From Rhizobium sp. WYCCWR10014 (GTDB taxonomy: Bacteria > Pseudomonadota > Alphaproteobacteria > Rhizobiales > Rhizobiaceae): a DNA stretch of 64,000 nt. A program made the position numbers and the translations under genes. Where the stretch lies: the NCBI RefSeq assembly GCF_001657485.1, contig NZ_LXFU01000023.1:1-64000 (forward strand), read 5' to 3'. Positions 40,277-50,434 of this stretch are shown here, one piece after another (positions within the stretch are counted from its first letter, which is position 1; every line of letters begins with the position of its first letter). The notes under the pieces are model-generated. The model worked only from the letters and a program-made list of their open reading frames with translations, made no database searches and had not been told where the DNA came from.

Positions 40277-43200
40277 TTACTCTGCGGCTGCGCGCTTGAG
40301 GCCGGAAATCTGGGTGATATAGGCGCGCAGCGCCGCCGGCCGCACCGGCTTGTGCTGAACGGCGATGCCGTATCGCTCGGCCTCGCTGCGGACCTCCGGC
40401 GTGCGGTCGGCCGTGATCAGCAAAGCGGGGATATCGGCGCCGAACCGCCGGCGCAGATGCAGGATGGCGGCAATGCCGGTGCCGTCGCCGAGATGATAAT
40501 CGGCGATGACGATGTCAGGCGGTCCCTCCTGGCCATCGACGGCGGTGACGTCGGCGAGACAATCCAGCGCCTCCACCTCGCAGCCCCAGCCGCTGATCAA
40601 CAGCCGCATGCCTTCGAGGATCTTCGGCTCGTTATCGATGCAGAGGATCTTCAACCCACTCAGCGGTTGGCCGGGACGGTCGGCGGGCGCAACCGCTGCT
40701 GCAGCCGCGGCCGGGCGCGAGACGTCGAGCGGCATGGAGATGCGGAATCCCGTGCCCTTGCCATGCGTCGACTGCAGCTCGACCGGATGGTTGAGCACGC
40801 GGGCGATGCGGTCGACGATCGACAGGCCGAGCCCGAGGCCGGAGGCGGTTTTCGCGCCTTCGTCCAGCCGCGCGAATTCCTTGAACACCGTGCGGAATTT
40901 CGACGGTGGGATGCCGATGCCGGAATCGATCACCTGGATGATCACCTGGTTGCCGCGCCGCCGCGCCCCGACCAGCACCTTGCCTGAAATCGTGTATTTG
41001 ATGGCGTTCGAAACCAGGTTCTGCACCAGCCGGCGCAGCAGGTTGGGGTCGGAACGGACCCTGAGCGACGTCGGCATGACCACCAGCTTCAGCTGTTTTT
41101 CCCTGGCGATCGGCGCAAAGTCGGTCTGGATACGCTCCAGCAGGTCGGAGAGCGCGACGGAGGCGAGCCGCGGCCGCATGGCGCCGGTATCGAGCCTGGA
41201 TATATCGAGCACCGCGCCGAGAATGGTCTCGACCGATTCCAGCGCGGAATCGATGTTGCGCACGATCGGGCTGTTCTCGGATTGCGCCATGCGCTCGACC
41301 AAGGCCGAGGAATAGAGCCGGGCGGCATTGAGCGGCTGCAGGATATCGTGGCCGGCGGCGGCGAAAAAGCGCGTCTTGCCGATATTCGCCTCGTCGGCCG
41401 CAGCGCGCGCCTCGCCGAGTTCACGGTTGACGCGGGTAAGCTCGGCCGTGCGTTCGGCGACGCGCTGCTCCAGCGTTTCATTCGCCTGTTTCAGCGCCTG
41501 GTCGGCGCTGACGCGCTGGGTGATGTCGGTGAAGGTGGCGACGATGCCCTTGTCGGGCATGGCGTTGGAGCGCACCTCGATGATCCGCTCACCGCCGCCG
41601 AGCACCAGCGAAAAGGGTTTGTCGAGCGTCAGGAAATGCCGCACCGTCTGGCTGAGATCGCCGGGCGCGATATCGCCGCGCTGGATGAGCGTGGTGACGA
41701 TATCGGACAAGGGAAAACCGACTTGGCCGGCACTTTCCGGCAGATCCAGCAATTGCCGGAAGCGCCGGTTCCAGATCGTTAGCCGGTTGGAACTGTCGAA
41801 GACGGCAATGCCCTGGTCCATCTGCGAAAGCGCCGTCTGCAGCATGTCCTGGTTATATTGCAGCGCCTCGCTCGCCTGGTCGAGCAGCCAGGCGGTGTCG
41901 GAAGAGGCATCCTCGATCTTCTGCAGGATCAATGACAGCACCAGCCGGGCCGAGGACGAGCCGATGGCGCTGCCGAGCAGCTGTTCGCTGAAGTGGATGA
42001 GAGCCATGTCGGCCGGTTGCTCATCCTCCAGCTTGCGGCCGGAGCTTTGTTCGTAAGTCGTCAACGAGCGCTGCATGCGCTCTTCGCCGAGATAGCGCGA
42101 GATCGCCGCCTTGAGATCGCCGACGCTGATACGGGTCTTCCAGCCGCGCGTGGCAAATTGCGAGCGCGAATGCCGCTTGACGAATATGCCGGCCTGAATG
42201 CGCTCCAGCGGCTTGGCGTTGCGGGTGAGCGAGCCGACGACGAAGAAGGCGCTGTTGACGAGCAGGCTCATCGCCGTCGCATTGACCAGCGGATCGGCGT
42301 CGGGCGCGGTGAACAACGTGGTCCCGGGAAAGATGAAGCCGAGCACCGCACTTGCCACATAGGAATAGTCGGGGCCGCCGAGCGAGGGCAGGAACAGCAG
42401 GTAGATCCAGATGACGAAGCCGGAGGTAAGCCCGAGGATCGCGCCGCGCGCATTCGCCCGCCGCCAGATCAGCCCGCCGAACAGCGCTGGGGCAATTTGT
42501 GCGATGGCGGCAAAGGAAAGCAGGCCGATCGAGGCAAGGCCGGCGGTGCTGTCGGTCGAACGGTAATAGGCGTAGCCGAACAGCAGCACGGCGAAAATGG
42601 CGCTGCGGCGGATGTTGAGTAGTGTCTTGGCGAAATTGTCGCGCAGGCTGGCGCGGCCGGCGAGTTTTCGCCTGAGGAAGATCGGCATGATGATGTCGTT
42701 CGACACCATGATCGACAAGGCGACAGAATCGACGATGACCATCGCCGTTGCAGCAGAGAAACCGCCGATGAAGATGATCAGCGAGATGACGGGCATCTGG
42801 CCGGCAAGCGGCAGCGACAGCATGTAGAAATCGGCATTGCCGGTGCCGCCGAAGGTCAAGAGCCCGCCGATCGCTACCGGCAACACGAAGAGATTGATGG
42901 CGATAAGATAGCTGGGAAACAGGAAGCCTGCGAGTTTCAGCTGTTTCGGGGTTCGGTTTTCGACAACCGTCACGTGGAATTGCCGCGGCAGCAGGATGAT
43001 CGCAAAGGCCGACAAGATGATCAGGGTGATCCAGCGGCTGATCGGCGTATGGTAGCTGAGCGCCGACATGACCAGCTCATTGTCGACCGTCTTGCGCCAC
43101 AGATCGGTCGGGCCGTCGAAGAGAAACCAGACGACGCAGACGCCCGCCGTCAGGAAGGCGACAAGCTTGACCACGGATTCCATCGAGACGGCGAGGATGA

Positions 43201-43801
43201 GGCCATCCTGATGCTCCGTCGCATCCGTATGCCGCGTGCCGAACATGATGGCAAAACAGGCAAGCACCAGCGTCGCGAGGAGCGGCAGGTCGAGGAAGTA
43301 GAGATTGCCGCTGCCGATGCCGTAATCGGACGGATTGACCATGGCGCTGACGGTGCTGGAGATCGCCTTGAGCTGCAGCGCGATATAGGGAATGGCGCCG
43401 ATCAGCGAGATCAGTGCGACGATCGTTGCGACCGTCGGGTTCTTGCCGTAACGGGCGGCGACGAAATCGGCGACCGAGGTGAGCTTCTCCGCCTTGGCGA
43501 GCTCGATGATGCGGCGAAGCAGTGGCATGCCGAGCGTGAAGACCAGGATGGGGCCGATATAGATGCCGGCAAATTCCAACCCGCGCTGCGCGGCAAGCCC
43601 GACGCTGCCGAAATAGGTCCAGGAGGTGCAGTAGATCGCAAGGCTCAGCGCATAGACCACCGGCCATCCGCCTTCCAGCGTGCCCGGGCTGCGGTCGAGC
43701 GTAGCTGGGCTGCGGTTCTTGCGGTCGCCATAGCTGGCCACGGCGAAAAGCAGGAGCAGATAGCCGAAGGCAGACGCAAATATAACCCAGCCTGGAAGCA
43801 T
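40277..43801 (-). CDS. transporter-fused hybrid histidine kinase (CbrA-like)
   Basis: A 1174-residue membrane protein. Residues 1 to about 480 form a sodium/solute symporter-like domain of about thirteen helices (GWPVVYALSLAIYCTSWTYFG, SVADFVAARYGKNPTVA, GFSAATAMVIVDSVALS). A PAS-type domain follows near 640-760 (FDSSNRLTIWNRRFRQLLDL). The kinase has H818 in AAGHDILQPLNAARL and the ATP-binding motif GLGLGLSIVDRIARV. The C-terminal receiver has D1101 in IADYHLGDGTG. The layout resembles CbrA-type kinases that couple uptake or nutrient status to gene control. No partner regulator adjoins. Confidence 0.9.
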   Translation of the reverse strand: MLPGWVIFASAFGYLLLLFAVASYGDRKNRSPATLDRSPGTLEGGWPVVYALSLAIYCTSWTYFGSVGLAAQRGLEFAGIYIGPILVFTLGMPLLRRIIELAKAEKLTSVADFVAARYGKNPTVATIVALISLIGAIPYIALQLKAISSTVSAMVNPSDYGIGSGNLYFLDLPLLATLVLACFAIMFGTRHTDATEHQDGLILAVSMESVVKLVAFLTAGVCVVWFLFDGPTDLWRKTVDNELVMSALSYHTPISRWITLIILSAFAIILLPRQFHVTVVENRTPKQLKLAGFLFPSYLIAINLFVLPVAIGGLLTFGGTGNADFYMLSLPLAGQMPVISLIIFIGGFSAATAMVIVDSVALSIMVSNDIIMPIFLRRKLAGRASLRDNFAKTLLNIRRSAIFAVLLFGYAYYRSTDSTAGLASIGLLSFAAIAQIAPALFGGLIWRRANARGAILGLTSGFVIWIYLLFLPSLGGPDYSYVASAVLGFIFPGTTLFTAPDADPLVNATAMSLLVNSAFFVVGSLTRNAKPLERIQAGIFVKRHSRSQFATRGWKTRISVGDLKAAISRYLGEERMQRSLTTYEQSSGRKLEDEQPADMALIHFSEQLLGSAIGSSSARLVLSLILQKIEDASSDTAWLLDQASEALQYNQDMLQTALSQMDQGIAVFDSSNRLTIWNRRFRQLLDLPESAGQVGFPLSDIVTTLIQRGDIAPGDLSQTVRHFLTLDKPFSLVLGGGERIIEVRSNAMPDKGIVATFTDITQRVSADQALKQANETLEQRVAERTAELTRVNRELGEARAAADEANIGKTRFFAAAGHDILQPLNAARLYSSALVERMAQSENSPIVRNIDSALESVETILGAVLDISRLDTGAMRPRLASVALSDLLERIQTDFAPIAREKQLKLVVMPTSLRVRSDPNLLRRLVQNLVSNAIKYTISGKVLVGARRRGNQVIIQVIDSGIGIPPSKFRTVFKEFARLDEGAKTASGLGLGLSIVDRIARVLNHPVELQSTHGKGTGFRISMPLDVSRPAAAAAAVAPADRPGQPLSGLKILCIDNEPKILEGMRLLISGWGCEVEALDCLADVTAVDGQEGPPDIVIADYHLGDGTGIAAILHLRRRFGADIPALLITADRTPEVRSEAERYGIAVQHKPVRPAALRAYITQISGLKRAAAE

Positions 43802-44020
43802 TGACCCTCCGCCGGCGGAAAACCTGCCGGGACCTCCCGCAACGTGGGCAGCTTAAGTCATTTCAGACACTTTGAGAATTCCCGCCGGTCTAGGCCTTAA
43901 GTCAAAGACCGCAGGGGTATCCCCAAATAATTGCGATTGCCGATTGATTAATTGCAATGAAGATGTAGCTAATAAAAACAATTGCATATCTTTGAAATGG
44001 ATCAAAGGGAGACGGATCCG

Positions 44021-44458
44021 ATGCTCAATGAGTTCAAGGCCTTTATCGCCCGCGGCAATGTCATGGATCTTGCAGTCGGCGTCATCATCGGCGGCGCCTT
44101 CGGTGGCATCGTCAAATCTTTGGTGGATGACCTCATTATGCCGATCGTCGGCGCCATTTTCGGCGGCTTCGATTTTTCCAATTACTTCCTCCCACTCTCC
44201 TCGGCCGTCAACGCGCAGTCGCTCGCCGCCGCCCGCGAGCAGGGAGCAGTTTTTGCCTATGGTAGTTTCCTCACCGTGCTCATCAACTTCCTCATTCTCG
44301 CCTGGATCATCTTCCTGATGGTCAAGGGCGTGAACACCCTGCGTGCCCAGGTCGAGCGCCAGGAAAAAGTGGCACCGGAAGAGCTGCCAGCGCCGCCGGC
44401 AGACGTTCAGCTGCTGACGGAAATCCGCGATCTTCTCGCCACGCGCCCGACGGCTTGA
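44021..44458 (+). CDS. mscL: large-conductance mechanosensitive channel
   Basis: A 145-residue membrane channel that opens under membrane tension and protects cells against osmotic down-shock. The N-terminal [20 protein letters not shown] and first helix, the periplasmic loop ([18 protein letters not shown]) and second helix ([20 protein letters not shown]) are typical, and the C-terminal helix ends in [10 protein letters not shown]. The start at 44021 follows GGGAG; the longer frame adds 13 unlikely residues. It is a single-gene unit. Confidence 0.96.
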   Translation: MLNEFKAFIARGNVMDLAVGVIIGGAFGGIVKSLVDDLIMPIVGAIFGGFDFSNYFLPLSSAVNAQSLAAAREQGAVFAYGSFLTVLINFLILAWIIFLMVKGVNTLRAQVERQEKVAPEELPAPPADVQLLTEIRDLLATRPTA

Positions 44459-44467
44459 TCCGGGCTG

Positions 44468-44492
44468 GAGCCCGTCCGCTTCGGCCGGGCTC
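44468..44492 (+). terminator. possible terminator after mscL
   Basis: GAGCCCG (44468-44474) pairs with CGGGCTC (44486-44492) ten bases after the stop codon, followed by ATTCATCA. The T-tract is weak. Confidence 0.4.
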
Positions 44493-44580
44493 ATTCATCA
44501 CCAAAATCGATATGCCATCACTTGTTATCATGGGATTTGCCGGCGCAAATCCGCTATGAAGGCGGAAACCGGAGATTTGC

Positions 44581-45747
44581 ATGTCGATCGTCAGCAGCCT
44601 TAGCCCGCGCGCCCTGGCGGCGCCCGAAAGCGGGATCGTCGAACTCGTCAACTATGCCCGTGGCCGCGAAGGCCTGCTGCCGCTCTGGGTGGGTGAGGGC
44701 GATCTGCCGACGCCTGATTTCATCAGCAAGGCGGCGATGGATGCGCTTGCCAGCGGCGAGACCTTCTACACCTGGCAGCGCGGCATTCCGGAGCTTCGCC
44801 AGGCGCTTTCGGATTATTACGACAGACATTTCGGAATCCGGCTTCCGGTCGAACATTTCTATGTCACCGGTTCCGGCATGCAGGCGATCCAGATCGCCGT
44901 GCAGGCGCTGACCTCGCCTGATGACGAACTGGTTTACCTCTCGCCTTCCTGGCCGAATATCGCCGCCGCTCTCGAAATCTCAGGTGCGCGCTCCGTTGGT
45001 GTCGAGCTGCAGTTTGAAGGCGGCAAATGGGCGGTCGATCCTGACCGTATCGAAACCGCGATTACGCCGAAGACCAAGGGTCTCTTCATCAACACGCCGT
45101 CGAACCCGACGGGCTGGACGGCAACGAAGCAGGATCTTGGCGATATCCTGGCGCTTGCCCGCAGGCACGACCTCTGGATCATGGCGGATGAAATCTACGC
45201 CCGCTACTACTTTGCCGGCGGCCGCGCGCCCTCTTTCCTCGATGTGATGGACGAGGGCGACAAGGTCATCTTCGTCAATTCCTTCTCGAAGAACTGGTCG
45301 ATGACCGGCTGGCGCGTCGGCTGGATCGTAGCACCCCCTGAGATGGGCCAGGTGCTCGAAAACCTGATCCAGTATTCGACATCGGGGGTGGCGCAGTTCA
45401 TGCAGAAGGGCGCCGTCGCAGCCCTTGATCAAGGCGACGATTTCGTCGCTGCCAATATCGCCAAGGCGGCCCGCTCCCGCGATATTCTCTGCGATGCGCT
45501 TGTCGCCACCAACCGCGTCGAGACGCTGAAGCCGGACGGCGCGATCTATGCCTTCCTGAAGATCGACGGCGTCGCCGACAGCCGCAAGGCAGCGCTCGAC
45601 ATCGTCGACAAGACAGGCGTCGGCCTTGCTCCCGGCACCGCTTTCGGACCGGGCGGCGAACTCTTCCTGCGCGCCTGTTTCCTGCGTGATCCCACGCAGG
45701 TGGCGATCGCGGCCGAGCGCCTCTGCGACTATATCCTCAAGCTCTGA
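44581..45747 (+). CDS. pyridoxal phosphate-dependent aminotransferase, class I
   Basis: A 388-residue fold-type I enzyme. Cofactor and substrate motifs: GEGDLPTPDFISKAAMDAL, TWQRGIPELRQALSDYY, NTPSNPTGWTATKQDL, IMADEIYARYYFAGG, and the Schiff-base lysine K237 in FVNSFSKNWSMTGWRVGW. The final strand carries the arginine in LFLRACFLR. It is close to aspartate/aromatic aminotransferases, but substrate specificity is not set by these motifs. It starts about 120 bases after mscL and a rhizobial repeat follows it. Confidence 0.92.
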   Translation: MSIVSSLSPRALAAPESGIVELVNYARGREGLLPLWVGEGDLPTPDFISKAAMDALASGETFYTWQRGIPELRQALSDYYDRHFGIRLPVEHFYVTGSGMQAIQIAVQALTSPDDELVYLSPSWPNIAAALEISGARSVGVELQFEGGKWAVDPDRIETAITPKTKGLFINTPSNPTGWTATKQDLGDILALARRHDLWIMADEIYARYYFAGGRAPSFLDVMDEGDKVIFVNSFSKNWSMTGWRVGWIVAPPEMGQVLENLIQYSTSGVAQFMQKGAVAALDQGDDFVAANIAKAARSRDILCDALVATNRVETLKPDGAIYAFLKIDGVADSRKAALDIVDKTGVGLAPGTAFGPGGELFLRACFLRDPTQVAIAAERLCDYILKL

Positions 45748-45801
45748 CGACCATCGGCCTGCAGCGAAAAGTCATGGGTATTTCCGTAGCAGATCGCCGA
45801 G

Positions 45802-45985
45802 GGCTGCCCCTCATCCGCCTGCCGGCACCAACCGGGGTCGAGCCACAGGTCTCGACCCGTCCTTCGGACCCCCGCTTGCGGGCCGAAGGGGGTATGCGGC
45901 GACATCTCGGTCCCCATTGATGTCGCGCAGGGCACGTCCCCTCTCCCCGTCAGAACGGGGAGAGGGTTAGGGTGAGGGGCTGCCA
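45802..45985. repeat. RIME-like intergenic repeat (long copy)
   Basis: Ends GGCTGCCCCTCATCCGCC and AGGGTTAGGGTGAGGGGC are near-inverted copies. Inside are CCCTCTCCCCG-TCAGAA-CGGGGAGAGGG and an extra CGGGGTCGAGCC...GACCCG segment not seen in the copies at 2398 and 22801. It lies between the aminotransferase and galE genes; the rest of this 433-base gap holds no gene. Confidence 0.72.
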
Positions 45986-46180
45986 TCAGCCGCGAATGCC
46001 GTGATTTGTACCGGAATCGCCGGATCGATAAAACTCTAGCAAAGCCCGAAATCGGCCTCTAACCACGACTCCAAACATACCGGTTCAAAGGCCTTCCAAA
46101 GGCCGTTCGATAAGAAAATTGGAAAGAAAAACCGACGCCTGATGCCCCTGCTTATAAAAACGAAAGCAGGGATGCGGGAC

Positions 46181-47215
46181 ATGGCGGTTTTGGTGACGGG
46201 CGGGGCCGGATATATCGGCAGTCACATGGTGTGGGCGCTGCTTGATGCAGGCGAGGATGTGGTCGTGCTCGACCGCCTCTCCACCGGCTTTCGCTGGGCC
46301 GTGGCGCCGGCGGCGCGTTTCTATCTCGGCGACATTGCCGATCCCGACATATTGAAAAAGGTCTTCATCGAAAACGACATCGAGGCGATCATCCATTTCG
46401 CCGGTTCCGCCGTCGTCCCCGTCTCGGTCGCCGATCCACTCTCCTATTACGACAACAATTCCGGCAAGACCCGAGCACTGCTGAGCGCTTCGATCAAGGC
46501 CGGCATCCGCAACTTCGTCTTCTCCTCGACGGCGGCCGTCTACGGCCAGCAAAAGACCGACCTGCCGGTGAAGGAGACGGCCCCCCTCAATCCGGAAAAC
46601 CCCTACGGCCAGTCGAAGCTGATGACCGAGTTCATGCTGCGCGATGCCGCCGCCGCCTATGATTTCAACTATGTCGCACTTCGCTATTTCAACGTCGCCG
46701 GCGCCGACCCGCACCACCGTGCCGGCCAGTCGACCTCGGGTGCCACGCACCTCATCAAGGTCGCCTGCGAGGCAGCGCTCGGCACGCGCGACAGCGTCCA
46801 TGTCTACGGCATCGATTATCCTACCCATGACGGCACCGGCGTGCGCGACTACATCCATGTCAGCGATCTAACGGATGCACATCTGAAAGCGCTACAGCAC
46901 CTGCGCAGAGGCAAGGGCTCGCTCATTGCCAATTGCGGTTATGGCAGCGGCTATTCCGTGCTCGACGTGTTGAACATGGTCACCCGTCTCCACGGGCATT
47001 CCTTCAAGATCCACATGGCGCCGCGGCGCGCCGGCGATTCGGCAAGCGTCGTCGCAGACGCTTCGCTCGCCCGGCAGGTGCTCGACTGGAAGCCCAGATA
47101 CGATTCGCTCGAAACCATCGTCCAGAGCTCGCTCGATTGGGAACTGTTCCTGTCGAACAAGAACGTCGACGACCTGCACAGCATCCACCGGGCACTCGCC
47201 GCCGCTTCGTTCTGA
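46181..47215 (+). CDS. galE: UDP-glucose 4-epimerase
   Basis: A 344-residue extended-SDR enzyme that interconverts UDP-glucose and UDP-galactose, in rhizobia feeding exopolysaccharide and lipopolysaccharide synthesis. It shows the NAD motif VTGGAGYIGSHMVWALLDAG, the catalytic FVFSSTAAVYG serine/threonine and NPYGQSK (YxxxK), ALRYFNVAGADP, and the C-terminal DWKPRYDSLETIV. The start at 46181 gives the family N-terminus. No other exopolysaccharide genes adjoin. Copies of galE/exoB occur in several places in rhizobial genomes, so its specific role is open. Confidence 0.93.
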   Translation: MAVLVTGGAGYIGSHMVWALLDAGEDVVVLDRLSTGFRWAVAPAARFYLGDIADPDILKKVFIENDIEAIIHFAGSAVVPVSVADPLSYYDNNSGKTRALLSASIKAGIRNFVFSSTAAVYGQQKTDLPVKETAPLNPENPYGQSKLMTEFMLRDAAAAYDFNYVALRYFNVAGADPHHRAGQSTSGATHLIKVACEAALGTRDSVHVYGIDYPTHDGTGVRDYIHVSDLTDAHLKALQHLRRGKGSLIANCGYGSGYSVLDVLNMVTRLHGHSFKIHMAPRRAGDSASVVADASLARQVLDWKPRYDSLETIVQSSLDWELFLSNKNVDDLHSIHRALAAASF

Positions 47216-47235
47216 TCCGGCAACCCGTTTATCAT

Positions 47236-47251
47236 CCCCGCACATGCGGGG
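47236..47251 (+). terminator. hairpin after galE
   Basis: CCCCGCA - CA - TGCGGGG lies 20 bases after the galE stop codon. The stem is strong but no T-run follows, so it may be a processing or repeat-derived hairpin. Confidence 0.4.
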
Positions 47252-47323
47252 GCCCAATGCCGTTACGTGAATAAGGAAAAATCAAGCTTTCTCTGGCTGG
47301 CTCTGGCCGACGGAAAGGAGAAG

Positions 47324-49285
47324 ATGAAGAACTTTCTGGCCTCATTGCAGCTGCAAAAAGACAATCCGACGCTTCTGCTGGCGCAGTTCAGGGCCCTGTC
47401 GTCGCAGATCCCCATTCTCTATGTCCTGCTGATCATCAACGCCCATGCGGTGGCGATCACCCACCTCAAATCCGCGCCCCTCTGGCTCTCGCTCTACATT
47501 CCCGTGACCTTGAGTGTCGTCTGCGTCTTCCGTCTCTGCTGGTGGGAGATCAGGGGCAAGGAAGACGTGACCGCCGAGCGGGCCTACAGGCTGATGAAGC
47601 TCACGATGGCTGGCGCCGGTATCCTGACCGTCGCTTTCGGCGGCTGGGCGATCGCGCTTTACCAATATGGCGATGCCTCCCAGCAGGGCCAGATCGCCTA
47701 TTTCCTCGTTGTCACCGGCATTTCCTGCATCTTTTGCCTGATGCATCTGCCGATGGCGGCGGCGCTGACCACGGTCATCACTTTCTCGGCCATGGTCGCA
47801 ACCTTCTTGTTCTCGGGCAATCCCGTTTTCGTCGCGACGGCCATCAGCGGTCTCTTCCTGATCCTGCCCTTCCTCCGGGTGATCAACAGCTATTTCCAAA
47901 ATTTCGTCGGTCTCGTGCAATTGACCGAGGAATTGAAGCAAAGGCAGGCGGAAGCCGAGGAGCTCAACCTCGTCAACAGCCGCAACGCGTTGCATGATCA
48001 ACTGACCGGCCTTGCCAATCGCCGCAGCTTCTTTCTCTCACTGGAAAAACGGCTGCAGAAGAATCCCTCTTCGCCGCCCGTCCTCGGCATTCTCGATCTC
48101 GATGGTTTCAAGCCGGTCAACGACGTCTTCGGCCATGCCGCCGGCGATCTCGTGCTCAAGGAGACAGCCCGCCGTTTCGTCGCGCTGGTCGGCGAAGAGG
48201 GCATCGTCTCGCGTCTCGGCGGCGATGAGTTCGGGATCATCTTTCCCTGCTCGATGACACGCCAGGCGATCGCCGATCTCGGCCAGGCGCTCTGCGCTGC
48301 CGTCCGAGATCCCTACGAAATCCCCGACGGCTCGGTCCGCGTCTTCGGTTCCTGCGGTATCGTCTATCCCGATATCGGCGAGTACACCGCCGAGGATCTC
48401 TACGAAAAAGCGGACTTCGCCCTTTATCAGGTCAAGAGCAAGCGCAGCAGCGGTGTCGAGTTCTTCTCAGCCGACCACGAGAAGATCCTGACGCAGCGCC
48501 ACCTGATCGAACTCGAGCTGCAGGCGAACGACTTCGCCAAGGAATTGAAACTCGACTATCAGCCGATCGTTGACTTGAAAAGCGGCCGCGTCGTCGCTTA
48601 CGAAGCGCTCGCCCGCTGGGACAGCGCCCGCTTCGGCCGTATCAACCCTGACGCCTTCATTCCCGCCGCCGAGCGCACGGCGGTCATCGGCCGCATGACC
48701 CGTATCCTCTTTGCCAAGGCGCTCGAAGCGCTGGCGATCATTCCACGCCATCTCAGGCTGTCCTTCAATCTCTCGGCGCGCGATATCTGCGACCACGAGA
48801 CCTCGATGGCGCTGCTTGCCATGATCACCCGCTCCGGCATCGATCCCAGGCGCATCGAATTCGAGATCACCGAGACCGCGCTGCTCTCCGATTTCGACAC
48901 CGCCGACCAGGTGATATCAATGCTGCGCGCCGCCGGCATCTCGATTGCGCTGGACGATTTCGGCACCGGCTATTCGAGCCTCAGCCATATTCATCGTCTC
49001 GGCTTCGACAAGCTGAAGATCGACAAGTCCTTCGTGATGAATTTCGATAGTGATGCCCGTTGCATGAACATTACCCGCTCGGTCGCCAATCTCTGCCAGA
49101 ATCTCGGCATTGCCTCCGTCGCCGAAGGCGTCGAAAGCGAAGCGATCGCCGAGGGATTGAAGGCGATGGGTGTTCGTCTGGCACAAGGCTATCATTTCTC
49201 GCGACCGCTGCCGCTGGAACTTGCCATCGATTACGCCGCCCGGTGCGACGCCGCAGCCTCTGCCCGCAATTCGCTGTCTGCCTGA
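47324..49285 (+). CDS. membrane-bound GGDEF-EAL protein
   Basis: A 653-residue cyclic-di-GMP turnover protein. The first 200 residues contain about six hydrophobic helices. The GGDEF domain (about 225-390) has GLANRRSFFLSLEKRL, LDLDGFKPVNDVFGHAAGD and an intact GGDEFG. The EAL domain (about 405-640) has an intact YEALARWD, FNLSARDICDHE, EITETALL, LDDFGTGYSSLSHI and IDKSFVMNF. Both sites look catalytically competent, so it could make or degrade cyclic-di-GMP. The ATG at 47324 follows AAAGGAG; a GTG at 47267 is an alternative. Confidence 0.92.
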   Translation: MKNFLASLQLQKDNPTLLLAQFRALSSQIPILYVLLIINAHAVAITHLKSAPLWLSLYIPVTLSVVCVFRLCWWEIRGKEDVTAERAYRLMKLTMAGAGILTVAFGGWAIALYQYGDASQQGQIAYFLVVTGISCIFCLMHLPMAAALTTVITFSAMVATFLFSGNPVFVATAISGLFLILPFLRVINSYFQNFVGLVQLTEELKQRQAEAEELNLVNSRNALHDQLTGLANRRSFFLSLEKRLQKNPSSPPVLGILDLDGFKPVNDVFGHAAGDLVLKETARRFVALVGEEGIVSRLGGDEFGIIFPCSMTRQAIADLGQALCAAVRDPYEIPDGSVRVFGSCGIVYPDIGEYTAEDLYEKADFALYQVKSKRSSGVEFFSADHEKILTQRHLIELELQANDFAKELKLDYQPIVDLKSGRVVAYEALARWDSARFGRINPDAFIPAAERTAVIGRMTRILFAKALEALAIIPRHLRLSFNLSARDICDHETSMALLAMITRSGIDPRRIEFEITETALLSDFDTADQVISMLRAAGISIALDDFGTGYSSLSHIHRLGFDKLKIDKSFVMNFDSDARCMNITRSVANLCQNLGIASVAEGVESEAIAEGLKAMGVRLAQGYHFSRPLPLELAIDYAARCDAAASARNSLSA

Positions 49286-49368
49286 ACGATCGAACTCGAT
49301 CGGCCGCAAATCGACTGGAGTGATGCTTCACCGTCGTCTATTCATGGTCGCAACAGATGAGGTGAACC

Positions 49369-50421
49369 ATGCAAGACGGCGAAGTCATCATTGAACGGCG
49401 GGGCACCGCAGGCGTGATTGGGCTCAACCGGCCGCGGGCGCTGAACAGCCTGACGCTGCCGATGATCCGGACGATCACTGCGGCCCTTCAGGATTTTGTC
49501 GATGATCCCGAGGTGGTAAGCGTCGCGATGATGGGGGAAGGCGAACGCGGCTTCTGCGCCGGCGGCGATATCCGCGCCCTGCATGAGAGCGCCCGCACCG
49601 GCGACGGTCTCGCGGCAAGCTTCTGGCGCGAGGAATTCCGCCTCAACCATCTGATTGCCTCCTACCCAAAACCCTATGTCGCGCTGATGGACGGCATCAC
49701 CATGGGCGGCGGCGTCGGGCTGTCGTCGCACGGCCGCCACCGCATCGTCACCGAGCGCACGCGACTTGCCATGCCCGAAACCGGTATCGGCTATGTCCCG
49801 GATGTCGGCGCCACCTGGCTGCTGCCGCGTGCGCCCGGCGAGGCCGGAACATGGCTCGGCCTGACAGGGCTCGATATTGGTGCTGCCGATGCGATCCACG
49901 CCCGCCTTGCCGACCTTCAGATCGCCTCGTCGCGGCTCGGCGAAGCGATCGATGCTCTCTCCGCCCTGCCGCGCGCCAGCTCATCCGGCGATGTCGATGT
50001 CGTGCTGCAGGCGCTGTCTGAGCCTCAGGGAGAAAGCCGGCTGCGGCAGAACGCGGCGGTAATCGATCGCGCATTCCGTTTTGACAGCGTCGAGGAAATC
50101 CTGGCGGCGCTTGTCGGGGAGGAAGGCGAATTCGCCGCCGAGACGCGCCGGGTGATGCTGACGCGTTCACCGACCAGTATGAAGCTCGCTTTGCGGCTGC
50201 TGAGAGCCGGCCGCCGCAGTGCTTCGTTGGCCGAATGCCTCGGCCGAGAACTCGGCGCCTGTCTGCAGATGCTTGATAATCCCGATTTCTTCGAGGGCAT
50301 CCGCGCCGCCGTCATCGACAAGGACCGCAATCCGAAATGGTCGCCGGCATCTGTCGAGGCTGTTGAAGCAGCAAGGATCGAGCATTTCCTGAAACCGGCC
50401 GAACCGCCGCTTTCACTCTGA
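49369..50421 (+). CDS. enoyl-CoA hydratase family, 3-hydroxyisobutyryl-CoA hydrolase-like
   Basis: A 350-residue crotonase-fold protein. The length and C-terminal extension are typical of 3-hydroxyisobutyryl-CoA hydrolase of valine breakdown rather than a short hydratase. Conserved motifs: GLNRPRALNSLTLPMI, GERGFCAGGDIRALHES, LMDGITMGGGVGLSSHGRHR, AMPETGIGYVPDVGATW and LTGLDIGAADAIH. The C-terminal part contains DNPDFFEGIRAAVIDKDRNPKW, typical of the hydrolase group. The gene stands alone after the GGDEF-EAL gene and is convergent with the helicase gene. Confidence 0.88.
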   Translation: MQDGEVIIERRGTAGVIGLNRPRALNSLTLPMIRTITAALQDFVDDPEVVSVAMMGEGERGFCAGGDIRALHESARTGDGLAASFWREEFRLNHLIASYPKPYVALMDGITMGGGVGLSSHGRHRIVTERTRLAMPETGIGYVPDVGATWLLPRAPGEAGTWLGLTGLDIGAADAIHARLADLQIASSRLGEAIDALSALPRASSSGDVDVVLQALSEPQGESRLRQNAAVIDRAFRFDSVEEILAALVGEEGEFAAETRRVMLTRSPTSMKLALRLLRAGRRSASLAECLGRELGACLQMLDNPDFFEGIRAAVIDKDRNPKWSPASVEAVEAARIEHFLKPAEPPLSL

Positions 50422-50434
50422 CACACTAGTCGAT

